From: Bacillota bacterium
Lineage (GTDB): Bacteria; Bacillota; Clostridia; Acetivibrionales; DSM-1351
NCBI GenBank assembly: GCA_023441625.1
Contig: JAEZOA010000135.1
Span: 1-63,053, forward strand
Direction: 5' to 3'
Length of the DNA stretch: 63,053 nucleotides
The translations under genes were made by a program, and so were the position numbers. Positions within the stretch are counted from its first letter, which is position 1; every line of letters starts with the position of its first letter. Positions 52,859 to 62,016 of the stretch are shown here, piece after piece. The notes under the pieces are model-generated. The model worked only from the letters and a program-made list of their open reading frames with translations, did not search any database and was not told the DNA's origin.

Positions 52859-53567
52859 TGGCCAGCAAAATCATGTGCTTAGAAATATTGACCTGGAAAT
52901 TCATAAAGGTGATTTTACAGTAATAATGGGAAGCTCAGGCTCGGGTAAATCAACACTACTATATAATATTAGTGGCATGGATACACCAACATCAGGTGAA
53001 GTCTATTTTCAAGAAAAGCGTCTAGATGACATGGGGGAAGGAGAACTAGCAAGATTTAGGCGCGGTAATGTCGGCTTCGTATTCCAACAGGTGCACTTGG
53101 TATCAAACCTATCAATATTTGAGAACGTCACTGTTCCAGGATATTTGTTAAAAAAATACCCTGGGAAGGAAGTCGAAAAACATGCTGCTGAACTTTTGGT
53201 TAGAACAGGTATTAATGAGCTGAGAAATAGATTACCCTCTCAGGTCTCTGGTGGACAGCAACAAAGAGCTGCTGTTGCAAGGGCATTAATTAATGACCCC
53301 GCTATGCTATTTGCTGATGAACCCACTGGTGCCTTAAACTCAAAAGCAGGAAGAGAGATACTTAATATCCTCACTGATTTGAACAGAGAGGCCCAAAGCA
53401 TTTTAATGGTAACACATGATATCAAGGCTGCTGTCCGTGCAGATCGTATTATTTATTTGTATGACGGACAGATTACTGGAGAAACATATCTAGAAAAATA
53501 TATGCCCGACTCAGAACAGGATAGAGAGAAACAAATATTATCCTGGCTGACTTCAAAAGGGTGGTGA
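52806..53567 (+). CDS. MacB/LolD-type ABC transporter ATPase
   Basis: 253 residues: Walker A GSSGSGKST, Q-loop FVFQQVHLV, signature VSGGQQQRAAVARAL, Walker B MLFADEPTGALN, and H-loop VTHDIKAA. This is the small-ATPase type that pairs with FtsX/MacB permeases, encoded right after it. The start ATG 52806 lacks an adjacent SD and follows the hairpin leader. Expected to be controlled by the two-component system upstream. Confidence 0.92.
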   Translation: MKETIVRTKDLCKSYANNGQQNHVLRNIDLEIHKGDFTVIMGSSGSGKSTLLYNISGMDTPTSGEVYFQEKRLDDMGEGELARFRRGNVGFVFQQVHLVSNLSIFENVTVPGYLLKKYPGKEVEKHAAELLVRTGINELRNRLPSQVSGGQQQRAAVARALINDPAMLFADEPTGALNSKAGREILNILTDLNREAQSILMVTHDIKAAVRADRIIYLYDGQITGETYLEKYMPDSEQDREKQILSWLTSKGW

Positions 53568-53573
53568 TTATTC

Positions 53574-55919
53574 TTGGCTATAATAAAATTTATGCTTGGT
53601 AACTTAAAAAAGAGAAAAACTTATTCTATTATTATTTGCATTCTTGTTTTTTTTACAGGACTTATTCTTACAGTGACCATATCAACAGTGCAAAGTGCAA
53701 ATCAGGCCTTCGACAGTTCTTTTAATAATATGGAGGGACCACATTTGAATTACTGGTTCTTAGAGAACAATTTCAAGCCAGAATTCGAGGAATGGTTTAA
53801 AAACCAGCAAGGAGTTGAGTCAGTTAAGCTAGTGAACACTAGTTTCATCAATGGTGGAGTTCTAGAACAAGTCGGCAGAACATTGAGGGAGTCTTCAGAT
53901 TATACTTTGCTTAAATATAATCCATCTGATGGGATGCGTCTGATAGATGCTTATTATCCTGCAGAAAATAAGCTTTCAGAAGGTGAGATATATCTTCCCT
54001 ATTTGTTTAAAACGAAGTATAAGCTCAGTACAGGAGAAAATGTTGATTTTGCCTTTGGCTCGCAGAAAATGGTTTTTAAAATAGTTGGTTTTATTGAAGA
54101 TCCTTTATCTGGTGGAGATATGGATGATTCTAAATTTCTTTTTGTTTCAAGTGCTGATATTGATAGACTTAATGAACTTGGAGCTGAGAAGGTCAATCAT
54201 TATATACAGATGAGAGTTCGGTTCAGTGAATATATCGAAATTACTGTCAATAGAACTGGAAATAAATTTTTAGAGAAATATGGTTCAAAAGTTAACTTTG
54301 TAAAAGACTATAGCTTAATGAAGGTACCAATTCTCACATTACCCAAGATTGCCCTTATAGTATTAATAACGTTTTCAGCACTTTTATGCCTTATTACTAT
54401 TGCTATACTGCGCTATGCCATACTTGCCACTATTGAAGCGGATTACTTAAACATAGGAATTGTAAAAGCACTAGGGTTTACGCCATTAATGGTTCTGATT
54501 TCGATAACAGGGCAATATGCTCTGCTTGCTTTTATATCAGGAGTTTTAAGCCTTATTGCCGGAATAATAATTACTCCAGTTGTAGGGCAGATAATGTTAA
54601 ATTCATCAGGACTATACTTCAGTGGTATGCTAGACTTTGTAGTGGGTTTGTTAATATTACTAGTACTTGTTCTTATTATTTCTTTGTTCTCGTACATAAC
54701 CGCAAGCCGTACGAAAAAGATTACTCCTGTACGTGCCATAACAAACGGAATTGCACCTGTTTATTTTTCTTCAAGGTTGAATGTGAGGCTAGAAAATTTA
54801 AGATTTCTTCCATTTGACATTCGGATGGCTTTAAAACAGGTCCTATCAAAATCCAAACGCTACATCCTTCTAATATTTATTTCTGCACTGTTTTCATACG
54901 CATTAGTTTTTTCCTTTGGACTGCTTCAGTTATTTAATAGTGAAAAAGCATTAAATATGTTGGGTGCAGAGTTTTCTGATATTGAATTGGATACAGGAAC
55001 TAAAGCAGAAGTGATTAAAATTATTTCAGAAATTAAAAAAGATTATGATGTTGAATGGATTACTCTACGACGTTCGACACAAATTAATGTTGAAGGTAAT
55101 AAAATAACTGCAAAAGTAAAAGATGATTTTGATTTAACCGGAGAGTTGACTAATTTAGAAGGAAGACACCCAAAGCATAATAATGAAGCTGCTATCTCAT
55201 ATCTAGTAAAAGAGAGGATAGGTAAAGGTGTAGGAGAGTATATAAGTATAAAAGATAAAATGAATATGACTCATCAATTTATCATTACCGGAGTATTTCA
55301 GACAATCGATGAAGGTGGTGCGCTGGTTAGAATACCAGAATCAGGAATGAAGGTATTAGATCCCAAATTTGAACTAAATGAAGCGTACATCAAGCTAAAA
55401 GACCACAGTGACGTTGATGATACAATAAATGAAATGAAAGCAAACTATACGGATTATGAAGAATTATCAAATGAAAGAAAACAAACTCAAGACAAAATAG
55501 ATACAATAAAATCAGTATTTTCAATAATCTCAAAACTAGTTTTTGTACTGACAATTATTATGATTAGCTTTATTACACTGCTTATAATGAAGATTACAGT
55601 CTATGCCGAAACAAATGAATTGGGTGTTTATAAAGCCCTTGGCTTCAGTTCCGCCCGAATTCGGTTACAGCTAGCACAGCGTTTTTTGATAGTAACTCTT
55701 TCAGGGGGAATAATAGGAGTTTTACTAGAAGCTTTATTTGGGTCAGAAATATTTTCCTTGGCTTTAAGGGGTGCTGGAATATCAAGTGTAAGAATTGACT
55801 TTAATTTCTTAACCGCATTAATCACGGTAACCATTATATCTTTGATTGCACTGCTTTCTGCATATGTATCATCAGGAAACGTAAAAAAGGTATCAGCATA
55901 TACGCTTATAAAAGAATAA
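53574..55919 (+). CDS. FtsX/MacB-type ABC permease
   Basis: 781 residues. N-terminal helix (about 18-38), an extracytoplasmic MacB-like periplasmic-core domain (about 40-255), three helices in the first FtsX domain (about 262-370), then a central helix near 430, a second extracytoplasmic domain and a second FtsX domain (about 655-780, ending SAYVSSGNVKKVSAYTLIKE). The duplicated FtsX plan fits the mechanotransmission exporters of peptide antibiotics, though it is not a canonical BceB. TTG 53574 with GGTGGTG upstream is used as start, 6 bp after the ATPase stop. Confidence 0.9.
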   Translation: MAIIKFMLGNLKKRKTYSIIICILVFFTGLILTVTISTVQSANQAFDSSFNNMEGPHLNYWFLENNFKPEFEEWFKNQQGVESVKLVNTSFINGGVLEQVGRTLRESSDYTLLKYNPSDGMRLIDAYYPAENKLSEGEIYLPYLFKTKYKLSTGENVDFAFGSQKMVFKIVGFIEDPLSGGDMDDSKFLFVSSADIDRLNELGAEKVNHYIQMRVRFSEYIEITVNRTGNKFLEKYGSKVNFVKDYSLMKVPILTLPKIALIVLITFSALLCLITIAILRYAILATIEADYLNIGIVKALGFTPLMVLISITGQYALLAFISGVLSLIAGIIITPVVGQIMLNSSGLYFSGMLDFVVGLLILLVLVLIISLFSYITASRTKKITPVRAITNGIAPVYFSSRLNVRLENLRFLPFDIRMALKQVLSKSKRYILLIFISALFSYALVFSFGLLQLFNSEKALNMLGAEFSDIELDTGTKAEVIKIISEIKKDYDVEWITLRRSTQINVEGNKITAKVKDDFDLTGELTNLEGRHPKHNNEAAISYLVKERIGKGVGEYISIKDKMNMTHQFIITGVFQTIDEGGALVRIPESGMKVLDPKFELNEAYIKLKDHSDVDDTINEMKANYTDYEELSNERKQTQDKIDTIKSVFSIISKLVFVLTIIMISFITLLIMKITVYAETNELGVYKALGFSSARIRLQLAQRFLIVTLSGGIIGVLLEALFGSEIFSLALRGAGISSVRIDFNFLTALITVTIISLIALLSAYVSSGNVKKVSAYTLIKE

Positions 55920-56030
55920 GAAATACCAGCTAAGTTGTCTATCTTACCATCGAAAAGGTCAGTGATATAAAAATATCGACACAATTTTAATAAGAATCTG
56001 AATTTTACTAAAATTTTATAATTCCCTAAG

Positions 56031-56076
56031 AACCCCAAGGCCATGTGAGCTGTACAGCTCACATGGCCTTGGGGTT
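56031..56076. repeat. Perfect 46-bp palindrome
   Basis: AACCCCAAGGCCATGTGAGC followed by TGT is exactly complementary to the following 23 bases; the centre is TGTACA. It is GC-rich against AT-rich surroundings and lies between the convergent ABC permease and htrA genes. No T-run follows on either strand. Confidence 0.95.
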
Positions 56077-56089
56077 TGATAAATCATTC

Positions 56090-57406
56090 TTATTTGTCCT
56101 CTGTAAATGTAATATTCACAGTTATGTTCTTACCATTTCTTGAAACCACCGCACTTACTGTATCTCCTGCTTTGTGCAATTTCTTGACTGTATCTATATC
56201 AGACATGGTCTTAATTTCTTTTCCATCTAGTTTTATGAGAACATCCCCCTTCAAAATTCCTGCACTTTCAGCTGCACCACCTGCTGAAACTTCAACAATG
56301 TATATACCTACTGGAATTCCATACATGCTAGAGAACTCTTCTGTAACTTCTTGACCGGATATTCCTACCAATGGTTTTCCTTTAACATATCCATAGGCTT
56401 TTAATTGCTCAATTATTGGTTTAGCGGTGTTAACTGGAATTGCAAAGCCTAAACCTTCAACACCAGTAATTGATATTTTAGCTGAATTTATACCAATAAC
56501 CTGTCCCTTTGAGTTTAGCAATGCACCACCACTATTACCGGGATTTATAGCTGCATCAGTTTGAATCAGATTCATTGTAACATCTCCAGTGTCTAATTGC
56601 CTATTAAGTGCACTAATTACGCCAGAAGTAACTGAACCAGCGAACTCCATTCCAAGTGGATTACCTATTGCAACAGCCAGGTCGCCTACTTCAATCTCAG
56701 AGGAGTCACCAAGCTCTGCAGCTGTAAGGTCTGTTAAATCAATTTTTATGAGTGCAAGGTCATTGTCGCTGTCTCCTCCGATAAATTTAGCCTTTGCTTC
56801 TCTCTTATCAGGTAAATATACTGTAAGGGTCGCATTTCTTGAACTGGCATTTGGATCAGCGTATTGGACAACATGATAATTAGTCATTATATATCCATCT
56901 GAACTGATAATAATTCCTGATCCTTCGGAATCAGAGGATGAAGAACTGCTGCCCCAAAAATTCGATTGCCTATTATTTTGTACTTGCATTTTAATACCAA
57001 CAATAGAAGGACCTACCTTCTTTGCTATTTCAGTTACAGTAAGGTCACCAGAACTATTCGATGCTACTAAGTTAGTATGAGTAACGGAATCAGTAGTAGA
57101 AGTATTAGCTGTTTCCTCAACATTTGTTGAGACTTGGGTTACTGTTTTCTGTACTGCACCAATCTGTTCATTTAGCTGCTTTGAAAAGCTGGAGTACATT
57201 GTAGCACCGACAATAAAGCTTGTAATAATAGATGTAATGAGTACTAGAGAAGTATATGCGAGAAATTTATGTTTCTTTTTTGGTTGCACAATATTTTCTT
57301 TATAGTAGGTTTGGTATTGGTTAGGAGTCTGGTTATCTGAGCTAGTATTAAAATTGTAATTATTTTGTGATTGATTATTCCAATCATCATTATTGTTGTT
57401 ATACAT
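56090..57406 (-). CDS. htrA: HtrA/DegP-like membrane-anchored serine protease
   Basis: 438 residues. An Asn/Gln-rich cytoplasmic N-terminus (about 1-45) leads to one transmembrane helix (about 50-70), a trypsin-like protease domain with catalytic His (MTNYHVVQ), Asp (DNDLALIKI) and Ser (NPGNSGGALL), and one PDZ domain at the C-terminus (IVEVSAGGAAESAGILKGDVLI). It degrades or refolds damaged exported proteins. GGAGGA lies before the ATG on the minus strand. Confidence 0.95.
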   Translation of the reverse strand: MYNNNNDDWNNQSQNNYNFNTSSDNQTPNQYQTYYKENIVQPKKKHKFLAYTSLVLITSIITSFIVGATMYSSFSKQLNEQIGAVQKTVTQVSTNVEETANTSTTDSVTHTNLVASNSSGDLTVTEIAKKVGPSIVGIKMQVQNNRQSNFWGSSSSSSDSEGSGIIISSDGYIMTNYHVVQYADPNASSRNATLTVYLPDKREAKAKFIGGDSDNDLALIKIDLTDLTAAELGDSSEIEVGDLAVAIGNPLGMEFAGSVTSGVISALNRQLDTGDVTMNLIQTDAAINPGNSGGALLNSKGQVIGINSAKISITGVEGLGFAIPVNTAKPIIEQLKAYGYVKGKPLVGISGQEVTEEFSSMYGIPVGIYIVEVSAGGAAESAGILKGDVLIKLDGKEIKTMSDIDTVKKLHKAGDTVSAVVSRNGKNITVNITFTEDK

Positions 57407-57552
57407 ATTAATTCCTCCAATCTATAAACTAAAGTTAACTATCTTATGTTTATATGATACACAGAAATTATGTACAATTTACGAAGAATTAGTTAATAAA
57501 CTGTTATAAATTTTAAAACAAATTGTTAACAAACCAGTTAAGAAACTTTCTT

Positions 57553-57783
57553 TTATTCTTCATTTTGCGGACAGTATTTTTCATTAACAAATGTGAAATC
57601 GTAATCGATATTTTCGCTTAAAATTTCATAAAGTGATTTACTTGCCTGAGCATCAATATCAACAAGTACATGCTGATCTAGCAGTGCAATAACCTTTCCG
57701 TAACCAATTAACTTATCATCTCTGGTTATGGCAATCTGATCGCCCTGCATAATAAAATCTTTTCTTTCACACTGAATAATCAT
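57553..57783 (-). CDS. Small hypothetical protein
   Basis: 76 residues, not recognised. Beta-rich hydrophilic sequence (DQIAITRDDKLIGYGKVIALLDQHVLVDIDAQASKSLYEIL). ATG 57783 is preceded by GGAGG, which decides the start over the longer frame to 57801. Separate from htrA and from the divergent DUF5610-like gene. Confidence 0.6.
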   Translation of the reverse strand: MIIQCERKDFIMQGDQIAITRDDKLIGYGKVIALLDQHVLVDIDAQASKSLYEILSENIDYDFTFVNEKYCPQNEE

Positions 57784-57980
57784 AGCAGCCTCCAGTAACA
57801 AAAGTAATAATGAATTATTTTATTGACTCGATAATTTATATTTATTTCTATTATTTATTCCCCTATAGAGTTAGGTTTATACGCCTTAGTCCTTAAACAA
57901 AGCCATTAATAATTTCTATAAAACATATAAAGTAAATAACGTATTTTGCCGAAAGAGTATATATAAGGATATGTAGATGG

Positions 57981-58094
57981 GCTGTTGCAAAACAAAATAC
58001 AATATACGAGAAAAAGTTTCTGCTTTAATAGTACGTGAGTACTATTTAAACATAATCTTTTATATTGTATCCGATATCGTTTTGCAACAGACCC
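57981..58094. repeat. MITE-like repeat with TGTTGCAAAAC ends, left copy
   Basis: TGTTGCAAAAC (57983-57993) and GTTTTGCAACA (58079-58089) are perfect 11-bp terminal inverted repeats of an element of about 110 bp. Inside are AATACAATATA/TATATTGTAT arms and the central palindrome ATAGTAC-GTGA-GTACTAT. The outer sequence GGGGTCTGTTGCAAAA (minus strand) resembles IS6-type ends. A second copy lies at 58800-58911. Confidence 0.85.
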
Positions 58095-58118
58095 CGTAAT
58101 CTAAGGAGGGAATTAAAT

Positions 58119-58790
58119 ATGGTAAATGGAGTTAATAACAACAAAGTATACACACAAAGGTATGAGCCTGCAAAGGAACATGAAAATACAAAGGCGGCCC
58201 AAAATACTAAGATTAAGGCTGAAGAAACTGCAGCAGTGCTAGAATTGGGGAAGTCACCAGAAAAAAATACTGCAATATACAGTAAGCCTGCTTCGGCTAC
58301 GACTTTAGCTGCGTCAGAAGATGCTTCAACAGTAGAAGCTGCGCAAGCGGAGAAAACTAATAAGTTCAATGCACAAGAGATAAACAGATTGTGGGCTGAG
58401 GCTAATAGAGCAACTCAAAACCTGAGAGACTTGGTAGAACAGCTACTTAAAAGCCAGGGAAAAACATTTGAAGATGTACTCTCTGGGAAAGAAGAGTTGT
58501 TTGTGGACGAAGAGACAAGAGCTGCTGCACAGCAGGCAATATCAGAAGATGGAGAGTATGGTGTACAAGCAGTTAGCGATAGAATAGTTGACTTCGCAAA
58601 AGCTATCTCCAACAACAATCCAGAGATGTATGATAAGCTCATGGCTGCTATTGACGAAGGCTTTGCACAGGCTGAGAGGGCATTAGGAGGCGTATTGCCT
58701 GATATTTGTCAAAAGACTCGTGAGGAAATTAACAGAAAAATGGAAGAGTGGAAATCAGGTAAAGATGAAGCTCAAACAGTACAAGAGTAA
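58119..58790 (+). CDS. DUF5610-like protein
   Basis: 223 residues, hydrophilic, no signal peptide. The first 90 residues are low-complexity and Ala/Lys/Glu-rich. The C-terminal part (INRLWAEANRATQNLRDLVEQLL, then ISEDGEYGVQAVSDRIVDFAKAISNNNPEMYDKL, and IDEGFAQAERALGGVLPDIC) resembles DUF5610 proteins, whose function is unknown. AAGGAGGG lies before the ATG. The gene is bracketed by the two MITE-like repeats, the left one forming its leader and the right one its 3' end. Confidence 0.75.
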   Translation: MVNGVNNNKVYTQRYEPAKEHENTKAAQNTKIKAEETAAVLELGKSPEKNTAIYSKPASATTLAASEDASTVEAAQAEKTNKFNAQEINRLWAEANRATQNLRDLVEQLLKSQGKTFEDVLSGKEELFVDEETRAAAQQAISEDGEYGVQAVSDRIVDFAKAISNNNPEMYDKLMAAIDEGFAQAERALGGVLPDICQKTREEINRKMEEWKSGKDEAQTVQE

Positions 58791-58799
58791 AGCATAAGA

Positions 58800-58911
58800 C
58801 ATGTTGCAAAACAGAATACAATATACGAGAAAAAGCTTCTGTTTCAATAGTGCGTGAGTACTATTGATACAGAAGCTTTTAGCTATATTCTATACGATAT
58901 AGTTTTGCAGG
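58800..58911. repeat. MITE-like repeat, right copy
   Basis: TGTTGCAAAAC (58802-58812) matches the left copy, and the following ATACAATATACGAGAAAAAG is identical to it. The right end GTTTTGCA (58902-58909) is slightly decayed. A near-perfect hairpin (GCTTCTGTTTCAATAGT with ACTATTGATACAGAAGC) fills the centre. Confidence 0.85.
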
Positions 58912-58971
58912 TCTTCTGATTTATACGCATATATATACAAGTGTCGAGCACTATGTATCCTTTGACAGCAA

Positions 58972-60678
58972 TTATTCGATACGGAAGGCTTTATATGTAT
59001 TAGGCCTCATAAATACTTTAAAAAATGTCATTCCATCACGGGAAAAACCTTTAATGTTAAGGGGTATTTGCAGCCTGCTGGTTTTAATTTCATTAAGAAC
59101 AGCTTTTTCTTTGTGTATAACAATTGTAACCTCAGTATTTGTTTCTCTAAAAGATTCAATAATAAATGTATTATTATCATAGGTAAATAGTCCGACTTGA
59201 GAAGGTGCTTCTATATGGAGAGGCATATCAATCGATGTGATTTCCCTAATTATATTTAATATACCCTCTGGATATCCGTATATATCACCACAGTTCTCAG
59301 GAATAGTTAATACGGTTAGTTTCCCCTTACTATATTTGTTTTCTAAAATTATGGCGTGATTATTATAGCTATCAAATCCTACCACTCTTTGCCAGCTGTC
59401 ATTAGTCTTATAATCAATATGAGGTACTAAAATCTCTTTGTCAGAATAACAATAATCTTTAAAAGCACAACTTTCCATTGTGATACCAAATTCTTTTACA
59501 AATGACTTCTTATCAGTATAATTTATTACTGCTATATCCGAAAGTTGATTATTTATAGCTTTTAACAAGCCTGTTGTAATTATCACAGATTTACCAGCGC
59601 ATAAACTTGCTTTTATTTTATCAACTAAAGCAGCATCCTTTTTTGCACTTTCTGTAAGGAAAATTACATTACTGTCGGTAGGGTATTGCACATAGGGTGC
59701 AAGAGGTAATCCCAGCATGCCAAGATATCCATGAATAAACTCCTCGCCCTCAGAATTAAAAGGCTTATAGCAGGATATTCCAGTAGGCTCTCCAAGCTGG
59801 CCTGCCAACTTGTCCAATTCACTAAATACAAAACCAGCCAGAGGAACAAAAAGCTTATAGTCATATGCCAATAAACCAGCACAGTACAGAGTAACTTCTT
59901 TTGCCTTTGCAAAGATAGTCATATTTAGTTGATCTACAAAGGTATTTAAATTGCAATCTAAAGAGTCAAACCATCCCCCAAGATTCTTCCCAGGGTTTAT
60001 GTTCTCAAAATATCTCATAATAAAATATCCAAGATATCTTTGCAGTACCTGTTGTGTATATTGAGAATCGCGTGTTTCAGTTCCAGTATAGAAGGAATCA
60101 AATAGCTTTACTTGATCTTTAGGGTTATAGCCCGTAAACTGGTGATGCTCATACCAATTCGGATATTTTATTATTACATTTATATTAGGATTAACTTCCT
60201 TAGCAGCTTTCATGATTTCAGCGGATACCTCTGCCATTTGCTCTGTTCTGAAATCTTCCCATTTCTTATTATTTTTTGTTTTAATGCATAAATCACATTT
60301 ACAGTTTGTAAAGTAAAAATCATCTAAAATTATTTCATCGAAAATATTAGCTGTGTAAGAAACAACTTCTCTCATTTGCTCTCTTTGAACCGGGTCGCTA
60401 TAGCAGAAGGAGCGAAATTCCCAAGAAACGAGACCTCTCTGTGTAGTGGTAATGGCGCCGGATACCTTTATACCCTTGTTATTAAAGAATTCCTTAAAGG
60501 ATAGCATAGCTTCCATAGGTAAAAAGGTGCTGCTGCGATATGTTTCCAAATATACCTTGTCTATATCAATATGCTTTGAAAAGAAATCAAAGGACTCTTC
60601 AAAAGCATTATCTTCTTTTAGTCCTAACAAATCCATTGCGGTATAAAAGATAGCAGTAGTGAAATTTTTATAGGGCAT
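58972..60678 (-). CDS. Uncharacterised TIM-barrel glycosidase-like protein
   Basis: 568 residues, not assigned to a family with certainty. The N-terminal 300 residues look like a TIM barrel of the glycosidase type: VYLETYRSSTFLPMEAML, FDEIILDDFYFTNCKCDLC with acidic residues and three cysteines (CKCDLC), VIIKYPNWYEHH. A middle Rossmann-like part (VIFLTESAKKDAALVDKI ... GKSVIITTGLL) recalls the trimerisation domain of GH42 enzymes, and the C-terminus is beta-rich. No signal peptide, so it is cytoplasmic. Start ATG 60678 has GGAGGT 4 nt upstream. An AraC regulator gene lies just upstream. Confidence 0.65.
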   Translation of the reverse strand: MPYKNFTTAIFYTAMDLLGLKEDNAFEESFDFFSKHIDIDKVYLETYRSSTFLPMEAMLSFKEFFNNKGIKVSGAITTTQRGLVSWEFRSFCYSDPVQREQMREVVSYTANIFDEIILDDFYFTNCKCDLCIKTKNNKKWEDFRTEQMAEVSAEIMKAAKEVNPNINVIIKYPNWYEHHQFTGYNPKDQVKLFDSFYTGTETRDSQYTQQVLQRYLGYFIMRYFENINPGKNLGGWFDSLDCNLNTFVDQLNMTIFAKAKEVTLYCAGLLAYDYKLFVPLAGFVFSELDKLAGQLGEPTGISCYKPFNSEGEEFIHGYLGMLGLPLAPYVQYPTDSNVIFLTESAKKDAALVDKIKASLCAGKSVIITTGLLKAINNQLSDIAVINYTDKKSFVKEFGITMESCAFKDYCYSDKEILVPHIDYKTNDSWQRVVGFDSYNNHAIILENKYSKGKLTVLTIPENCGDIYGYPEGILNIIREITSIDMPLHIEAPSQVGLFTYDNNTFIIESFRETNTEVTIVIHKEKAVLNEIKTSRLQIPLNIKGFSRDGMTFFKVFMRPNTYKAFRIE

Positions 60679-60682
60679 AATA

Positions 60683-60811
60683 ACCTCCACGCCGACTTGC
60701 GGCACAATAATTTAGTAAAGAACTCGTGGAGGTACGCTGACATTATATAGCTCAAAATGCATTATTCCAAGCTAACCTCCACGCCGACTCGCGGCACAAT
60801 AATTTAGTAAA
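60683..60811 (-). promoter_or_regulatory. SD hairpin with duplicated SD module (possible toggle)
   Basis: Read on the minus strand: an upstream copy (60811-60773) of a 39-nt module ending GTCGGCGTGGAGGTTA; an anti-SD ACCTCCACG (60733-60725); then a second copy of the module (60719-60681) whose CGTGGAGGT (60691-60683) is the real SD, 4 nt from the ATG. The anti-SD can pair with either SD copy. Stem (9 bp) and loop (33 nt) with the real SD equal those in the divIC leader. Confidence 0.6.
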
Positions 60812-60885
60812 ATAGAGTTTTTAACTGCTACAATTCTTATTATATATAGAAAAGGGGTGAGTTTCTCGCCAACCATTGCTAAATA

Positions 60886-61743
60886 CTACTCAAATATTGC
60901 TTTTTTGAACTCAGATGGTGAGCAGCCTTTCACCTGCTTAAAGACTCTATTGAAAGTTTTAATGCTGCTAAAGCCGGAGTTAAATGCAATTTCTGAAATA
61001 GAGTCAGGAGAATTTTTAAGCATATTTACTGCTTTTGATACCTTGTAATTATTTAAATATTGTCCAAAAGTCATTCCTGTGGTTTCTTTGAAAAATCGTG
61101 TAAAATGAAACATGCTAAAGTTTGCAGATTTAGATATGTCTGCTAGTGAAATCTCATCTCTGAAATTATTATCTATATATTTTGTTACCTGCTCAAAAAT
61201 TTCTATTCTTTTAAGCTGCTTATTTTTTTTAGCTAAGCATAGTTTTTCATTGGGAATAAAACGAATTATACCTGTAGCAATGTCATAAAGCCTAGCACCT
61301 ACCGTAAACTCAAACCCTGCTTGCTTATTAAGTACTTCATTGTGAATGGATAAAATTTGTTCCTCGAAAAAGCTATGAAAAGAATGCTCAGAGCTGTTAT
61401 TGTTCACTTTATAGGGAATAAGCGGGTCTAAAAACCTAATACTAGATATTAGGTTTGATAGCTCTTGGAATAACGAGGGATTAAAGAGAACAATTATTCT
61501 GTCACATTTTTGAGGCTGCATTAAAAAATAATGAACTTCGCCTCCTCCGGCTATAAAAATATCTCTTTTATGCAAGGTATATACTGAATTGTTTTGTCCA
61601 ATTTTCAGCTCATCACCTAATACATAAACCATTTCAATACTCTCATGCCAGTGAGGAGGGAATTCTTGAACGTCAGTATTAAAAATATGAATTGGGAAGT
61701 TTCCGATTTTTATGTTATTGATTTTTTGATGAAGTGCTGCCAT
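60886..61743 (-). CDS. AraC-family transcriptional regulator
   Basis: 285 residues. N-terminal cupin sensor domain (FPPHWHESIEMVYVLGDELKIG, IFIAGGGEVHYF) and C-terminal double HTH (ISLADISKSANFSMFHFTRFFKETTGMTFGQYLNNYKV, then ISEIAFNSGFSSIKTFNRVFKQVKGCSPSEFKKA). It is upstream of and co-oriented with the glycosidase-like gene, so it probably controls it in response to a sugar. GAGGAGGA precedes the ATG. Confidence 0.92.
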   Translation of the reverse strand: MAALHQKINNIKIGNFPIHIFNTDVQEFPPHWHESIEMVYVLGDELKIGQNNSVYTLHKRDIFIAGGGEVHYFLMQPQKCDRIIVLFNPSLFQELSNLISSIRFLDPLIPYKVNNNSSEHSFHSFFEEQILSIHNEVLNKQAGFEFTVGARLYDIATGIIRFIPNEKLCLAKKNKQLKRIEIFEQVTKYIDNNFRDEISLADISKSANFSMFHFTRFFKETTGMTFGQYLNNYKVSKAVNMLKNSPDSISEIAFNSGFSSIKTFNRVFKQVKGCSPSEFKKAIFE

Positions 61744-62016
61744 ACTTATTCCTCCTCGGCCAATAAAAAATTATCACTATAAGTCGGCTACAATAATTAT
61801 TCCTTTACTATGACATTTTTTCCTTAATAACATGATAGCACACAATACTTGATATATACCAGATAATAATAGCTTATTCGGCATACTTTTCAAGTTGCCA
61901 GGTGAACACAATTATTTGAAGATATCATATTATATAGTATGGAAATAGTCCTATTCTCAAGCTGAAGCTTTTAGTTTGGATGAACAAATAAATTTGAGGA
62001 GTTGGAGGTATATACT

